A stretch of 64,000 bases of DNA from SABI01 sp963677695 (GTDB lineage Bacteria > Spirochaetota > Spirochaetia > Sphaerochaetales > Sphaerochaetaceae), in assembly GCA_963677695.2 (NCBI GenBank), contig CAXXUJ010000002.1, positions 558,001-622,000 of the forward strand, in the 5' to 3' direction. Below, piece by piece: positions 17,918 through 27,987 of this stretch; positions within the stretch are counted from its first letter, which is position 1; each line of letters starts with the position of its first letter. The notes beneath the pieces were generated by a model. It made no database searches and had not been told where the DNA came from. It worked only from the letters and a program-made list of their open reading frames with translations. The translations under genes were made by a program, and so were the position numbers.

Positions 17918-20738
17918 ACAGTGACTGATGTATATAATATCCGGTGTGAGACTCCCTGCATAGGGAAACCTCTTCCGGAGTTCCGCTTGTCACCAGCAAT
18001 CCCCCCTTATCGCCTCCTTCGGGGCCCAGGTCTATGATATAGTCGCTGTGAATGATCACATCAAGGTTATGCTCAACAAGTATGACGGTATTTCCCTTCT
18101 CTACGATTCTGTTCAGCACTTCCATGAGCACCTTCACATCGGCAAAGTGCAGTCCTGTGGTAGGTTCATCAAGGACATAGAGCGTATTCCCTGTCCCTAT
18201 CTTCGCCAGTTCACTTGAGAGTTTCACCCTCTGTGCCTCTCCTCCGCTCAAGGTAAGGGCGGACTGTCCCAGTTTTATATATCCGAGGCCTACAGAATTG
18301 AGGGTGGAGAGCTTGCGATGAATCGAAGGAACGGCGGAAAAGAATTCAGTCGCTTCTTCAACACTCATCTCAAGTACATCGTAGATGTTCTTTCCTTTGT
18401 AGTGGACGCTCAGTGTCTCGTTGTTGAACCGCTTCCCTTTACACACCTCGCAGGTCACATAGACATCGGGAAGGAAATTCATTTCGATCTTGTTGTATCC
18501 GTCTCCCTTGCAGTGTTCACATCGTCCGCCGGAGACATTGAAACTGAACCGTCCCGGTTTATACCCTTTCATCTTTGCTTCAGGCAGCTGACTGAAGAGG
18601 TCACGAATGGGGGTGAAGGCACCTACATAGGTGGCGGGGTTGCTCCTCGGGGTCCGTCCGATAGGTGTCTGGTCAATGCTTATCACCTTGTCGATATGTT
18701 CTGCTCCCTCAAGCATCCGGTACCCGTCATGATTTTCATGGTGACGGCCGAGGATCCTTGTGAGTGCTGGAATGAGAATCTCATGGAGGAGTGTCGATTT
18801 TCCGCTTCCCGATACGCCGGTAATGACGTTCATGGCACCGAGACGGAAGGAGACATCTATATCCTGAAGGTTGTTTTTCTTCGCACCCTTCAGGTGTATC
18901 TGTTTTCCGTTTCCTTTCCTTCTTTCAGTCACAGGAGGAAAAGAGATCGTCTTAGCCAGATATTGACCTGTGAGGCTTTCAGGAACCTTCATAATCTCAT
19001 CTGCCGTTCCTACGGCAGTCACATAGCCGCCGTACGCACCTGCACCGGGACCGAGGTCGACGATACAGTCTGCCTCTCTCATCGTCATTTCATCGTGTTC
19101 TACGACAATGAGCGTATTCCCGAGGTCTCGGAGAGCCTTCATCGCCTCTATGAGTTTGAAATTGTCCTTCTGATGGAGACCGATAGAAGGTTCATCAAGA
19201 ACATACATCACTCCAGAGAGGGCGCTTCCAATCTGGGTTGCGAGTCTGATACGCTGCGACTCTCCCCCGCTTAAGGTTCCGGTTGAACGGTCGAGGGTAA
19301 GGTAATCAAGACCGACGTTCCGTAAGAAAGTTAGCCTGCTTGTGATCTCTTTGAGGACCTGCTCTGCTATTTTCATTTCCGTTTCACTGAGAGTAAGAGA
19401 GTTGAAAAAGAGAAGAGAATCCTTGACCGAGAGCTGTGTGATCTCCCAGATAGTTTTTCCGTGTATGAGAACTGAGAGTGCAGAGGGGTTGAGTTTCATC
19501 CCGTGACAGACATCACAGGTCGTTTCATTCATGAACGTCTCCATCCACTGACGGATGTAGGAACTTCCCGTTTCCCTGTACCTTCTGTGAAGTTCGTTTA
19601 TGATTCCTTCAAACGGTTTGTTGGAGGTATATGAGGAGTTCCTGTCCTTGCTGTGATAAGTCCTCTTCAACGGGACGTTGTCACCCCAGAGGATCTTGTC
19701 GATGAGAGAAGGGTCGAGGTCCTTGAAAGGGGTATCGAGGGAGAACTTATAGTGGTCGGCGAATGCCTCGATCGGGACCCTGAAATGGGTCGCTTCCGGG
19801 TTGTGGGTGGCAATGGCACGTTCATTGAACGATTTATTGTAATCGGGGATCAGTTTGTCTGGGTCGAAGTCTCTCTTGTACCCGAGTCCTGTACACTCGG
19901 GACAGGCACCGAAGGGACTGTTGAAACTGAAGAGTCTCGGTTCGAGGTCGGGAAGGGAGATACCGCAGTGAACGCAGCTGTTGCGCTGCGAATAGGTGGT
20001 CAGTTCCTCTTCCTTGTCAGCTTTCACATGCAGTGTAGTGATGAGTCCTTCAGAGATCTCCACTGCCCGTTCAATTGAATCGGCAAGTCGGCTTCTCGTT
20101 TCAGAAGAGAGAATGAGTCTGTCGATGACAATCTCGATCGTATGCTTCTCCTGCTTGTTGAGAGAAGGCACTTCATCTATCTGGTAGATCTTTCCGTCGA
20201 TTCTGAATCGTGTATACCCTTCAGCCTTTCCGTAGGAGAATATCTTCTTATGCTCCCCCTTCCTTCCAAGAACGACCGGGGAAAGTATCATGAGGCGGGA
20301 ACCTTCCTCGAGACGGTAGATCGCATCTAGAATCTGGTCAATGGACTGTTCGGTGATCGGTTCATGACACTCAGGACAGTGGGGAACCCCTATTCGCGCC
20401 CACAGGAGCCTGTAGTAGTCGTAGATTTCAGATACGGTACCGACTATGGATCTGGGGTTTTTATTCGTTGTCTTCTGCTCTATCGCGATGGAAGGACTCA
20501 GTCCTTCAATGTTGTCGACAGCAGGTTTCTCAAGTCGACCGAGGAACTGACGCGCATAGGCGCTGAGGGATTCCACATATCGTCTCTGACCTTCGGCAAA
20601 GATCGTGTCAAAGGCAAGGGAAGATTTTCCACTCCCGCTCAGACCGCTAATGACGATAAGAGAGTCCTTTTCAAGTTCGAGGTCTATATTTTTCAGGTTA
20701 TGCTGTCGTGCACCCTTAATGATGAGCTTGTTATGCAT
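17904..20738 (-). CDS. uvrA: excinuclease ABC subunit A
   Basis: Damage-sensing ATPase of nucleotide excision repair. It has 944 residues with two ABC modules: Walker A GLSGSGKSS (32-40) and GVSGSGKST, two LSGGE signatures, and Walker B VLDEPSIGLH and VLDEPTTGLH. Zinc modules are CVHCG...CPECTG and CEHCKG...CEVCKG. The start ATG shares one base with the ispG stop (TGATG). Confidence 0.98.
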   Translation of the reverse strand: MHNKLIIKGARQHNLKNIDLELEKDSLIVISGLSGSGKSSLAFDTIFAEGQRRYVESLSAYARQFLGRLEKPAVDNIEGLSPSIAIEQKTTNKNPRSIVGTVSEIYDYYRLLWARIGVPHCPECHEPITEQSIDQILDAIYRLEEGSRLMILSPVVLGRKGEHKKIFSYGKAEGYTRFRIDGKIYQIDEVPSLNKQEKHTIEIVIDRLILSSETRSRLADSIERAVEISEGLITTLHVKADKEEELTTYSQRNSCVHCGISLPDLEPRLFSFNSPFGACPECTGLGYKRDFDPDKLIPDYNKSFNERAIATHNPEATHFRVPIEAFADHYKFSLDTPFKDLDPSLIDKILWGDNVPLKRTYHSKDRNSSYTSNKPFEGIINELHRRYRETGSSYIRQWMETFMNETTCDVCHGMKLNPSALSVLIHGKTIWEITQLSVKDSLLFFNSLTLSETEMKIAEQVLKEITSRLTFLRNVGLDYLTLDRSTGTLSGGESQRIRLATQIGSALSGVMYVLDEPSIGLHQKDNFKLIEAMKALRDLGNTLIVVEHDEMTMREADCIVDLGPGAGAYGGYVTAVGTADEIMKVPESLTGQYLAKTISFPPVTERRKGNGKQIHLKGAKKNNLQDIDVSFRLGAMNVITGVSGSGKSTLLHEILIPALTRILGRHHENHDGYRMLEGAEHIDKVISIDQTPIGRTPRSNPATYVGAFTPIRDLFSQLPEAKMKGYKPGRFSFNVSGGRCEHCKGDGYNKIEMNFLPDVYVTCEVCKGKRFNNETLSVHYKGKNIYDVLEMSVEEATEFFSAVPSIHRKLSTLNSVGLGYIKLGQSALTLSGGEAQRVKLSSELAKIGTGNTLYVLDEPTTGLHFADVKVLMEVLNRIVEKGNTVILVEHNLDVIIHSDYIIDLGPEGGDKGGLLVTSGTPEEVSLCRESHTGYYIHQSLYEDS

Positions 20739-21796
20739 CAGGAAAGTTCCTCCAGAGAACGGAACAGTTCATCTTCAGCCTCCTCGGCTGAAATTTCCTT
20801 TACCATCTCTCCATGGATGTAGAGAAATACCTTTCTGCCTATTCCTGTGATGGCAATATCGGCATGTTTCGCTTCTCCCGGTCCGTTCACCTGACATCCC
20901 ATGATCGCGACCTTGAGGGGTGTACCGTAGGAGAGGAGTTTTTTTTCAATCTTTTTGACAAAACCCTGAGAATCGAAGGTGGCTCTTCCGCATCGGGGGC
21001 AGCTGATCAGTTCAACCCCACCCTTTTCGATACCAATGGTTCTCAGAAGTTCCTTGGCAGCACTGATCTCATAGAAATTGTCATCGCTTATGCTGATACG
21101 GATTGTATCACCGATTCCTTCAGAGAGGAGTCTTCCGAGTGTCCATGTGCTTCGTGTGATAGAGGGAACGAGTGAACCGGCTTCGGTCACTCCAAGATGG
21201 AGCGGGTAATTGCACAGCGCAGCAACTTGCTTATAAGCATCATAGGTAATGTTGACATCAGAATGTTTGACACTGACGACCGTGTTGGTAAAATTCTCAC
21301 TCTCGAACAGGTCGAGGTAGGATCTCACCGAGGAAGCCATGAGGTCTGCGGCCGATGATTCGCTCCCTTTGGGAAGGGAACCGCCATTCAAACCTATCCT
21401 GATGGCTGCACCATGATCCTTTGCCGCCTTCACCACTTCACGCGTCTTCCACTCCGCCCCGATATTTCCCGGGTTGATACGGATTTTCTGGGCACCGCAT
21501 TGGAGCGCTTCTATGGCGAGACTGTAATCAAAATGGATATCAGCGACAACGGGAACGGGGGAATCAGAACAGATGGCAGTGAAGACATTTTTCAAATCAT
21601 GATCGGGATAACTGAATCTGACAAGGGAAGACCCCATGGTCGCCCACGATCTCAGTGTGAACAACAGGTCCTGGTACCACTGAGGATCGCCGTTCGTGAG
21701 CAGCGGATCACCATACATCGTCTGGACAGCTATCGGATGACCCGATCCCATGGAAAGGGAGCCTATGGTTACTTCACGTGTCTCTCTTCGATTCAT
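20738..21796 (-). CDS. ispG: 4-hydroxy-3-methylbut-2-en-1-yl diphosphate synthase
   Basis: Late MEP-pathway iron-sulfur enzyme that makes HMBPP for isoprenoid synthesis. It has 352 residues. Cluster ligands are C266 and C269 (SCPRCGRA) and C301 (GCQVNGPGE), with the acidic ligand E308. It shows that this organism uses the MEP pathway and not mevalonate. It heads the unit running down to corC. Confidence 0.95.
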   Translation of the reverse strand: MNRRETREVTIGSLSMGSGHPIAVQTMYGDPLLTNGDPQWYQDLLFTLRSWATMGSSLVRFSYPDHDLKNVFTAICSDSPVPVVADIHFDYSLAIEALQCGAQKIRINPGNIGAEWKTREVVKAAKDHGAAIRIGLNGGSLPKGSESSAADLMASSVRSYLDLFESENFTNTVVSVKHSDVNITYDAYKQVAALCNYPLHLGVTEAGSLVPSITRSTWTLGRLLSEGIGDTIRISISDDNFYEISAAKELLRTIGIEKGGVELISCPRCGRATFDSQGFVKKIEKKLLSYGTPLKVAIMGCQVNGPGEAKHADIAITGIGRKVFLYIHGEMVKEISAEEAEDELFRSLEELS

Positions 21797-21832
21797 ACTC
21801 TGTTCTACCTCGTCTGTATATACTGCTAAGAG

Positions 21833-21860
21833 TCTATAGGAATAAGACTGGCTGAGTAAA
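21833..21860 (-). promoter_or_regulatory. candidate promoter for the ispG-to-corC unit
   Basis: On the minus strand, TTTACT (21860-21855), 16 bp, TATAGA (21838-21833), 37 bases before the ispG ATG. A moderate match found by eye; the gap to the V-ATPase terminator shows no other good candidate. Confidence 0.3.
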
Positions 21861-21902
21861 GAGCCGAAGACGATTTACCTTCCCTCGCCTCTATACAAAC
21901 AA

Positions 21903-21924
21903 CCTCCTGCTGGTAGGCAGGAGG
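21903..21924 (-). terminator. terminator of the V-type ATPase operon
   Basis: An 8-bp GC-rich stem (21917-21924 with 21903-21910), 6-base loop, then TTGTTTGT on the minus strand, 27 bases after the atpK stop. Confidence 0.75.
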
Positions 21925-21951
21925 CAGTATATCGCAGTAGAAAAATTCGTA

Positions 21952-22386
21952 CTACTGGAGAAGAAGGAGAAGGAAAACGAGGGTGAACAGTGCAACAGTT
22001 TCAACGATACCGATAACGATGAAGTAGTTCGCTGTACCTTTTCCAGTCTCTGCGTAAGCATCACTTGCAGCTGCTGCAGCTTTTCCCTGCATCCATGCTG
22101 AGAGACCGATTGCGAGACCACCGAAAATTCCTGCTCCGAGAATTTTCATCCCATCCTGACCTGCTGCAACTGCGGCGCTGATGAAGTTCATCAGAAGGAA
22201 ACCGTAGATTGTCTGAGTCAGCGGAGCACCGGAGAAAGCAACCATGATGAATGGTGCCGGCTTACCGTTCGCATAACATTTCTTCCAACCGCCGATCGCT
22301 GCGAGCGAAGCTGCTCCTGTTCCCAGTGCTGATCCTGCTGCTGAAAGACCTAACGCTGCTGCCATAGCTATTAATCCGATATTCAT
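21952..22386 (-). CDS. atpK: V-type ATPase subunit K (membrane rotor ring)
   Basis: 144-residue, four-helix proteolipid of the ion-carrying ring. By comparison with the Enterococcus hirae NtpK sequence recalled from memory, the Na+ ligands are all present: T57 and Q58 (PLTQTIYGF), Q100 (WMQGKAAAA) and the carboxylate E129 (GIVETVALF). This predicts sodium coupling. AAGGAG lies 7 bases before the ATG. It is the last gene of the operon and is followed by a terminator. Confidence 0.95.
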   Translation of the reverse strand: MNIGLIAMAAALGLSAAGSALGTGAASLAAIGGWKKCYANGKPAPFIMVAFSGAPLTQTIYGFLLMNFISAAVAAGQDGMKILGAGIFGGLAIGLSAWMQGKAAAAASDAYAETGKGTANYFIVIGIVETVALFTLVFLLLLLQ

Positions 22387-22410
22387 ATTTTAGCTCCTTA
22401 TCGTTGTTTC

Positions 22411-24264
22411 TCACAACGTATGTGATGTGGGTTCAACCGTTTCTTTGAACGGATTGTATGCATAACCGGTCCACTCCATGCCGAGCTGCCCGGAAAATTC
22501 AAGAAGATTCAGTCTGACTCCGTGGACAACCACTGAAAGAAGAGCCATGACAAAGTTGAGAGAGTGACCAAGCAGGAGGACAAGGATTCCCGCAGGGATT
22601 GCGAAGCCGTGCATCATCATGGAAGCCATGGAGTTGAACGACTGTGCGATTGCAAGAGAGGCCATCCCGACTGCAAACAGTCTGATGTAACTGATGATGT
22701 TACCGAACGTACTGATTGAATCGAGGAACGTGGTGAAGAGTCCTGCCAGTCCTCCGAGGAGGCCTTTGACAAAGGGAACACCAGGTCCCTGTGCACCGAA
22801 GAGGATAACCAGGAAAAGTCCGGAAAGGATAACCGTGGTAATCACACTGAGGTTTACAGGAGTCTCGATGACAAGCATGAGAACCAGGAAATAGAGAGCA
22901 TCGATCATCATAAGCCAGCCGATGTCTGATACGAGTGAGATGTCCTTCTCCCCTAATTTTCTATGTACGTTCATCACACATGCCAGTGACAGCTGCAGAG
23001 TACCGATGATGAAGCAGAGCTGCATGACAGTATTCTGTGCCGCTGTGGCTTCCATACCGAAGAGTTCGGGATACGCCGAGATCGGTGGTATCACGAGAGC
23101 ATTCAGGAAGCCTACATTCTGGATGATCCATGCAGAACCGAACCAGGCACCTGTGATCGCACCCCATATGATACTTGTCGAACTCATCACATAGAGAAGA
23201 ACGATTCCGTTGTTCGCCTTCTTTGTCTTTGCATGTGCAGCGATGGCAATCCCGAGAAGGATAAGGCCGTAGGCTCCGTCACCGATGATCATGGCAAAGA
23301 AGATTGCAAAGAACATCAGGAACCACATGCTGATATCATACTCGCGGTAACCGGGAACAGTTCCGAGAAGATCGAAGACGGGTGAAATGATAGAAATCAC
23401 CTTGTTGTTCTTCACCTTGGTTGGAGGTGCTTCTTCGATATCAGGATCTCTGAGTGAATACCCGACCTTCTCAGCTGCTGCGAACGCCTTGAAATCATCA
23501 AGTCTGTCCTCAGGGATATATCCACTGAGCCAGGTGATCATTCCTGAAGATTCTTCCATTCCTTCCTGCACCTTCTCAAATTCCAGCTCCTGCTGTGCCA
23601 CACGGATGTGATGAGCATAGGAGGGGATGAGGTAGACGTTTTCAGAAATTTCCTGAGTTACTTCGGCAAGTTTCGCAGAATCGCGCTCAACCATGACCTT
23701 GATATCTTCAAGAGAATGGTGAGGGAGGTGAACCTGTTCTGCCTTTCCTGCATCTTCGAGCGCCTTCCTGACAGTGACGAAGAGTACACTCTTCTTGCCG
23801 TTCTTTCTCAGGAGGATATAGGAACCTTCTACGGTATCGAGGAATTTCTTCTCCACTTCATAGAAGAAGAGTTCATACCCGTTCTCTCTCAGTGTCTTCA
23901 GGTCTCCAAGATCAATCTGTCCGTAGGGGGCGAGGAACTCACGTTCCTTCTCCAGCTGTGCGATATTTTCTTTCAGTGACTCCTCTTTATCGATGAGATC
24001 GACAAGGTGATCACTGGCAACAGAAAATTCTTCAGCTGAGAAAATCTGAGGATTCTTTGAAAGCTTTATCTTCTTTGCCCGTTCTTTCAGTATAGCTGAG
24101 ATCGTATCGTAATCACTGAGCCGTTCATTGAGTGAGGAAATGTTCTCGCTCTGCACTTCAACAGGATCGAGGTGGACAACACCTGCCTTCCTGAGTGCCC
24201 TGAGAGCATTCACCTTCTCATGAGTACGCATAACAATTGAGATTCGTTTCATTCCTACTATCAT
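22411..24264 (-). CDS. atpI: V-type ATPase subunit I (stator a-subunit)
   Basis: 617 residues. A long coiled-coil cytoplasmic N-terminal half (about 1-300) is followed by about seven to eight membrane helices (about 310-600) forming the ion half-channels against the K ring. FFAIFFAMIIGDGAYGL and FGNIISYIRLFAVGMASLAIA are typical, the latter with the conserved helix Arg. It overlaps the D-subunit gene as ATGA. Confidence 0.95.
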   Translation of the reverse strand: MIVGMKRISIVMRTHEKVNALRALRKAGVVHLDPVEVQSENISSLNERLSDYDTISAILKERAKKIKLSKNPQIFSAEEFSVASDHLVDLIDKEESLKENIAQLEKEREFLAPYGQIDLGDLKTLRENGYELFFYEVEKKFLDTVEGSYILLRKNGKKSVLFVTVRKALEDAGKAEQVHLPHHSLEDIKVMVERDSAKLAEVTQEISENVYLIPSYAHHIRVAQQELEFEKVQEGMEESSGMITWLSGYIPEDRLDDFKAFAAAEKVGYSLRDPDIEEAPPTKVKNNKVISIISPVFDLLGTVPGYREYDISMWFLMFFAIFFAMIIGDGAYGLILLGIAIAAHAKTKKANNGIVLLYVMSSTSIIWGAITGAWFGSAWIIQNVGFLNALVIPPISAYPELFGMEATAAQNTVMQLCFIIGTLQLSLACVMNVHRKLGEKDISLVSDIGWLMMIDALYFLVLMLVIETPVNLSVITTVILSGLFLVILFGAQGPGVPFVKGLLGGLAGLFTTFLDSISTFGNIISYIRLFAVGMASLAIAQSFNSMASMMMHGFAIPAGILVLLLGHSLNFVMALLSVVVHGVRLNLLEFSGQLGMEWTGYAYNPFKETVEPTSHTL

Positions 24265-24887
24265 GCTGACTCCTCGGCGTTTTTCAGCAGCTTGCGCTTA
24301 CTGATCTTTCCCCTTACAACAGCAGAGGTCTGCTGGTCTCCAAGATATATCTGAATCTTTCTGATATTCTCTTTCGTTTCGGGTATCTTTACCTTTTCAA
24401 ACAGGTTCACTCTCTGGCTGGTGACGCGAAGCTCACGGGCGAGCAGATGAATCTGCTGCTCAAGTGTCGCGATCATCGCATCAAGACGGGCAACTTCCAT
24501 AAGGACTGTAATACCTGTATCGACCCAAAGAGGGTATTCTCTGAAATCATACCTGATCGGGTGGAAGGTAAGGGTCTTGAACACAGGGATAGGTACACCT
24601 GCAATATTCCCCTTCTCCCTCTCCACTCTATCGACCTTCAGAAAGTCTTCGAGTCCGTGTCCCTCTGAAAACGTAGTGTTCTCATGGAAGACAGCGACCC
24701 AGGGCTGCAGAGAGTCAACGAACCTGGCCTGTCGGGCTTCAAGCTCTTTCACTTCCGCCTCTATCTTTCTGATCACCATCTGCAGCTGCTGTTTCTTGAG
24801 CTGCAGGGTTGGAAGATAGCGCTGGAACTGCTTGAGCTGATCCTTCTGTTTCTTCTGTTCGTTCTTCGTTAGTTTCACACCGGCCAT
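24261..24887 (-). CDS. atpD: V-type ATPase subunit D (central shaft)
   Basis: 208 residues, almost entirely helical at both ends (LTKNEQKKQKDQLKQFQR and VNLFEKVKIPETKENIRKI), the antiparallel coiled coil that rotates inside the A3B3 head. AAGGAG lies 5 bases before the ATG. It lies between the B and I genes as in other spirochaetes. Confidence 0.95.
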   Translation of the reverse strand: MAGVKLTKNEQKKQKDQLKQFQRYLPTLQLKKQQLQMVIRKIEAEVKELEARQARFVDSLQPWVAVFHENTTFSEGHGLEDFLKVDRVEREKGNIAGVPIPVFKTLTFHPIRYDFREYPLWVDTGITVLMEVARLDAMIATLEQQIHLLARELRVTSQRVNLFEKVKIPETKENIRKIQIYLGDQQTSAVVRGKISKRKLLKNAEESA

Positions 24888-24896
24888 AGGGACTCC

Positions 24897-26195
24897 TTAT
24901 TTGTCTTTAGGCCAGTATTTGAGGACGAGCTCACTTCTCATACCAGTCTCTTTCGGATCAAAACAGTCACTGAGGATCTCCCAGCCGAGGTCAAGAGCCT
25001 CTTCAAGAGGGATATTCACACTCAGGTCCATGAGCTTGGATTCGAACAGATCACCGTACTTGAGGAGTTTGTCATCCCACTCAGACATCTGGAAACCCAT
25101 CGATTTCTTTTCAACCGATTCCTTGAACGATGCGTAGAGTTTGATCATACCGTCCATCAGGGCTCTGTGGTCATCACGGGTATCCTTGTTGACCTGCTGT
25201 TTCAGTCTTGAGAGTGAACCGAAGGGTTCGATTCTCGAGTTCTTCAGATAGTACTGTCCCTCTGTGATATATCCTGTATTGTCAGGTACCGGGTGGGTGA
25301 CATCGTCACCTGGCATCGTGGTAACTGCAAGGATGGTCACTGAACCTGCGCCTTCGAAGTCGACCGCCTTTTCATAACGTGAGGCGAGTGAGCTGTAGAG
25401 GTCACCGGGATATCCTCGGTTCGAGGGAACCTGTTCCATGGTGATAGCGATTTCTTTCATAGCGTCAGCGAAGTTGGTCATGTCGGTAAGGAGGACAAGG
25501 ACCTTCTTCCCGTCAAGGGCGAACTTCTCTGCGACAGCGAGGGAGATATCGGGAACAAGGAGACACTCAACGGTAGGGTCGCTTGCGGTATGAACGAAGA
25601 AGATCGTTCTGCTCATGGCCCCTGATGCTTCGAGTGTATCTTTGAAGAAGAGGTAGTCGTCGTATTTTAGTCCCATACCTCCGAGAATGATCAGGTCAAC
25701 TTCTGCCTGCATTGCGATTCGTGCAAGCACTTCATTGTACGGTTCACCCGATACACTGAAGATAGGAAGCTTCTGAGACTCGACGAGGGTATTGAATACG
25801 TCGATCATCGGGATACCTGTTCTGATCATATTCCTGGGAATGATTCTCTTCGCAGGGTTGACCGAAGGTCCGCCGATCTCAATCATGTTCTCTTCAAGTT
25901 TCGGACCGTTGTCCCTGGGGACACCGGAACCGCTGAACACTCTTCCCATAAGATCTTCCGTGTAGGAGACTTTCATGGGATAACCGAGGAATCTCACCTT
26001 GTCTCCGGTGGAGACACCTCTGCCTCCGGCGAACACCTGAAGTGTGACGCTCTCGTTGTCAAGCTTGATTACGTTTGCAAGAGACTCACCATGTTTACTT
26101 GTAACGACCGCAAGGTCTCCGTTTCTTACGTTATCTGCTTTGACACTGATAACGTTACCGGAAATGGAATCAATTTTCGTGTATATCTTCTGCAT
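24897..26195 (-). CDS. atpB: V-type ATPase subunit B (non-catalytic)
   Basis: 432 residues of the non-catalytic nucleotide-binding-type subunit. The P-loop is degenerate (PIFSVSGEPYNEV), as expected for B, while LTDMTNFADAMKEI and YPGDLYSSLASRYE are conserved. It starts 10 bases after the A subunit gene. Confidence 0.97.
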   Translation of the reverse strand: MQKIYTKIDSISGNVISVKADNVRNGDLAVVTSKHGESLANVIKLDNESVTLQVFAGGRGVSTGDKVRFLGYPMKVSYTEDLMGRVFSGSGVPRDNGPKLEENMIEIGGPSVNPAKRIIPRNMIRTGIPMIDVFNTLVESQKLPIFSVSGEPYNEVLARIAMQAEVDLIILGGMGLKYDDYLFFKDTLEASGAMSRTIFFVHTASDPTVECLLVPDISLAVAEKFALDGKKVLVLLTDMTNFADAMKEIAITMEQVPSNRGYPGDLYSSLASRYEKAVDFEGAGSVTILAVTTMPGDDVTHPVPDNTGYITEGQYYLKNSRIEPFGSLSRLKQQVNKDTRDDHRALMDGMIKLYASFKESVEKKSMGFQMSEWDDKLLKYGDLFESKLMDLSVNIPLEEALDLGWEILSDCFDPKETGMRSELVLKYWPKDK

Positions 26196-26205
26196 CTTTC
26201 ACCAC

Positions 26206-27972
26206 CTACTTTGCCTGAAGGATCTTCATTGCTTTCTTATCGTATGATTCGAACCGTTTCTTGAGAGCTTCTGAAATCTCACTCTTGAACTGGTCGAAAC
26301 GATCACTCTCTCTGACTGTTCCGTTCCAGTCAACGAAGGCCTGTCTCATTTCATTCATGAATGAGCGAGCTTCTTTTTTATCTTCAAGTTTGAGATTGCT
26401 TGCGAGGACCTCAAAGAGAGTATCGAACACGAGTTTCTGTCTGTCGATCGGAGCAGCAAAGTCGACGGGATCGAAGGAGTTCTGCTGGAGATAGACAGAG
26501 TCGAGAAGGTCGCTCTTCAGGTAGGTGGTATAGTCGTCAAGGCTGGTACCTTCTTCACCGACAACCTTCATCATCTGGGCAACTTCATTCCCTCTGAAGA
26601 GAATGGCACGTGCGTACTCGACTTTCTCCTCGTTGATCACGCTCTTATACTTCGTCCATGATTCGAGAGGATGGATGGCAGGATACTTACGTGCATCACT
26701 ACGCTCTCTTGAGAGACCATGGAATGAACCGACAACCTTAAGAGTTGCCTGAGTAACAGGCTCTTCAAAGTTACCGCCGGCAGGTGAAACTGTTCCGCCG
26801 ATTGTGACCGATCCTGTTGAACCGTCTTTCAGACGTACAATACCTGCTCTTTCATAGAAGCTTGCAATGGTTGACTCAAGGTAGGCAGGGAAGGCTTCCT
26901 CACCGGGAATCTCTTCGAGTCGGCCGCTCATCTCTCTCATCGCCTGTGCCCATCTGCTGGTGGAGTCGGCAAGGAGAAGGACATCAAGTCCCATCTGACG
27001 GTAATATTCACCGATTGTTACAGCTGTGTAAACCGACGCTTCACGGGCTGCAACAGGCATACTCGATGTGTTACAGATGATGGTCGTTCTTTCCATCAGT
27101 GTTTTACCTGTCTTCGGGTCGATCAACTCAGGGAATTCTTTGAGTGTTTCTACAACCTCACCTGCACGTTCACCGCAGGCTGCGACAATTACGATATCTA
27201 CATCGGCGTTACGGCTGGTCATCTGCTGAAGAACAGTCTTACCTGCACCGAAAGGTCCAGGAATACAGTAGGTTCCGCCCTTTGAAACGGGAAGGAAGGT
27301 GTCGATGATACGAACCTGGGTGATCATCGGTTCTGTCGGCTTCATCCTTTCCTTGTACATGGTGATCGGGCGCTTGATAGGCCAGGTGAAGACCATGGAA
27401 ACAGATTCCTTTCTTCCCTTGCTGTTTTCAAGAACGGCGATCTCGCTGCGAACGCTGTAGGTTCCCTTCTCGACAATGGAAACGACTTTCCATGCCTCTT
27501 CAGTGAAACTGAAAGGAACCATGATCTTGTGGTTGAAGATTCCTTCGGGAACCGAACCGAGCGCTTCACCGGGAGTGACAGTGTCACCCTTCTTCACAGC
27601 TGGTGTGAATTCCCAGTCGGCTTCGGGGATCGCCTGAAGATAGACGCCTCTCTGAAGGAAGAATCCGCACTGCTCGGCAAGCTCGGGAAGGGGGTTCTGC
27701 AGACCGTCGTAGATCTGTGTGAGCAATCCGGGTCCGAGTTCAACGCTCAGAAGTTCACCGGTAAACTCGACCGAGTCCCCGACTTTGACCCCTGAGGTCA
27801 TTTCGAAAACCTGCATCGATGCGGTATTCCCTGATATCCTGATGACTTCGCTCTTCAGTCTTTCTTCACCTATTAAGATGTATCCGACTTCATTGAGAAG
27901 TATGTTTCCGTCAAAGGCAACAGTTACCATGTTGCCGTTAACGCCAGTAACAAGACCAGTATTCGTAGCCAT
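26206..27972 (-). CDS. atpA: V-type ATPase subunit A (catalytic)
   Basis: Catalytic ATP-hydrolysing or ATP-making subunit with 588 residues. Walker A GPFGAGKT lies at 239-246; the A-specific non-homologous insert precedes it (about 110-200). CGERAGE, ADSTSRWAQAMRE and GGNFEEPVTQ are conserved. The ATG has GGAG 9 bases upstream. Confidence 0.97.
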   Translation of the reverse strand: MATNTGLVTGVNGNMVTVAFDGNILLNEVGYILIGEERLKSEVIRISGNTASMQVFEMTSGVKVGDSVEFTGELLSVELGPGLLTQIYDGLQNPLPELAEQCGFFLQRGVYLQAIPEADWEFTPAVKKGDTVTPGEALGSVPEGIFNHKIMVPFSFTEEAWKVVSIVEKGTYSVRSEIAVLENSKGRKESVSMVFTWPIKRPITMYKERMKPTEPMITQVRIIDTFLPVSKGGTYCIPGPFGAGKTVLQQMTSRNADVDIVIVAACGERAGEVVETLKEFPELIDPKTGKTLMERTTIICNTSSMPVAAREASVYTAVTIGEYYRQMGLDVLLLADSTSRWAQAMREMSGRLEEIPGEEAFPAYLESTIASFYERAGIVRLKDGSTGSVTIGGTVSPAGGNFEEPVTQATLKVVGSFHGLSRERSDARKYPAIHPLESWTKYKSVINEEKVEYARAILFRGNEVAQMMKVVGEEGTSLDDYTTYLKSDLLDSVYLQQNSFDPVDFAAPIDRQKLVFDTLFEVLASNLKLEDKKEARSFMNEMRQAFVDWNGTVRESDRFDQFKSEISEALKKRFESYDKKAMKILQAK

Positions 27973-27987
27973 AACTCTTTACTCCGT

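Noticed and set aside
18318..19274. 318-codon open frame on the plus strand inside uvrA
   Set aside because: Lies wholly opposite conserved UvrA motifs and shows no recognisable protein features.
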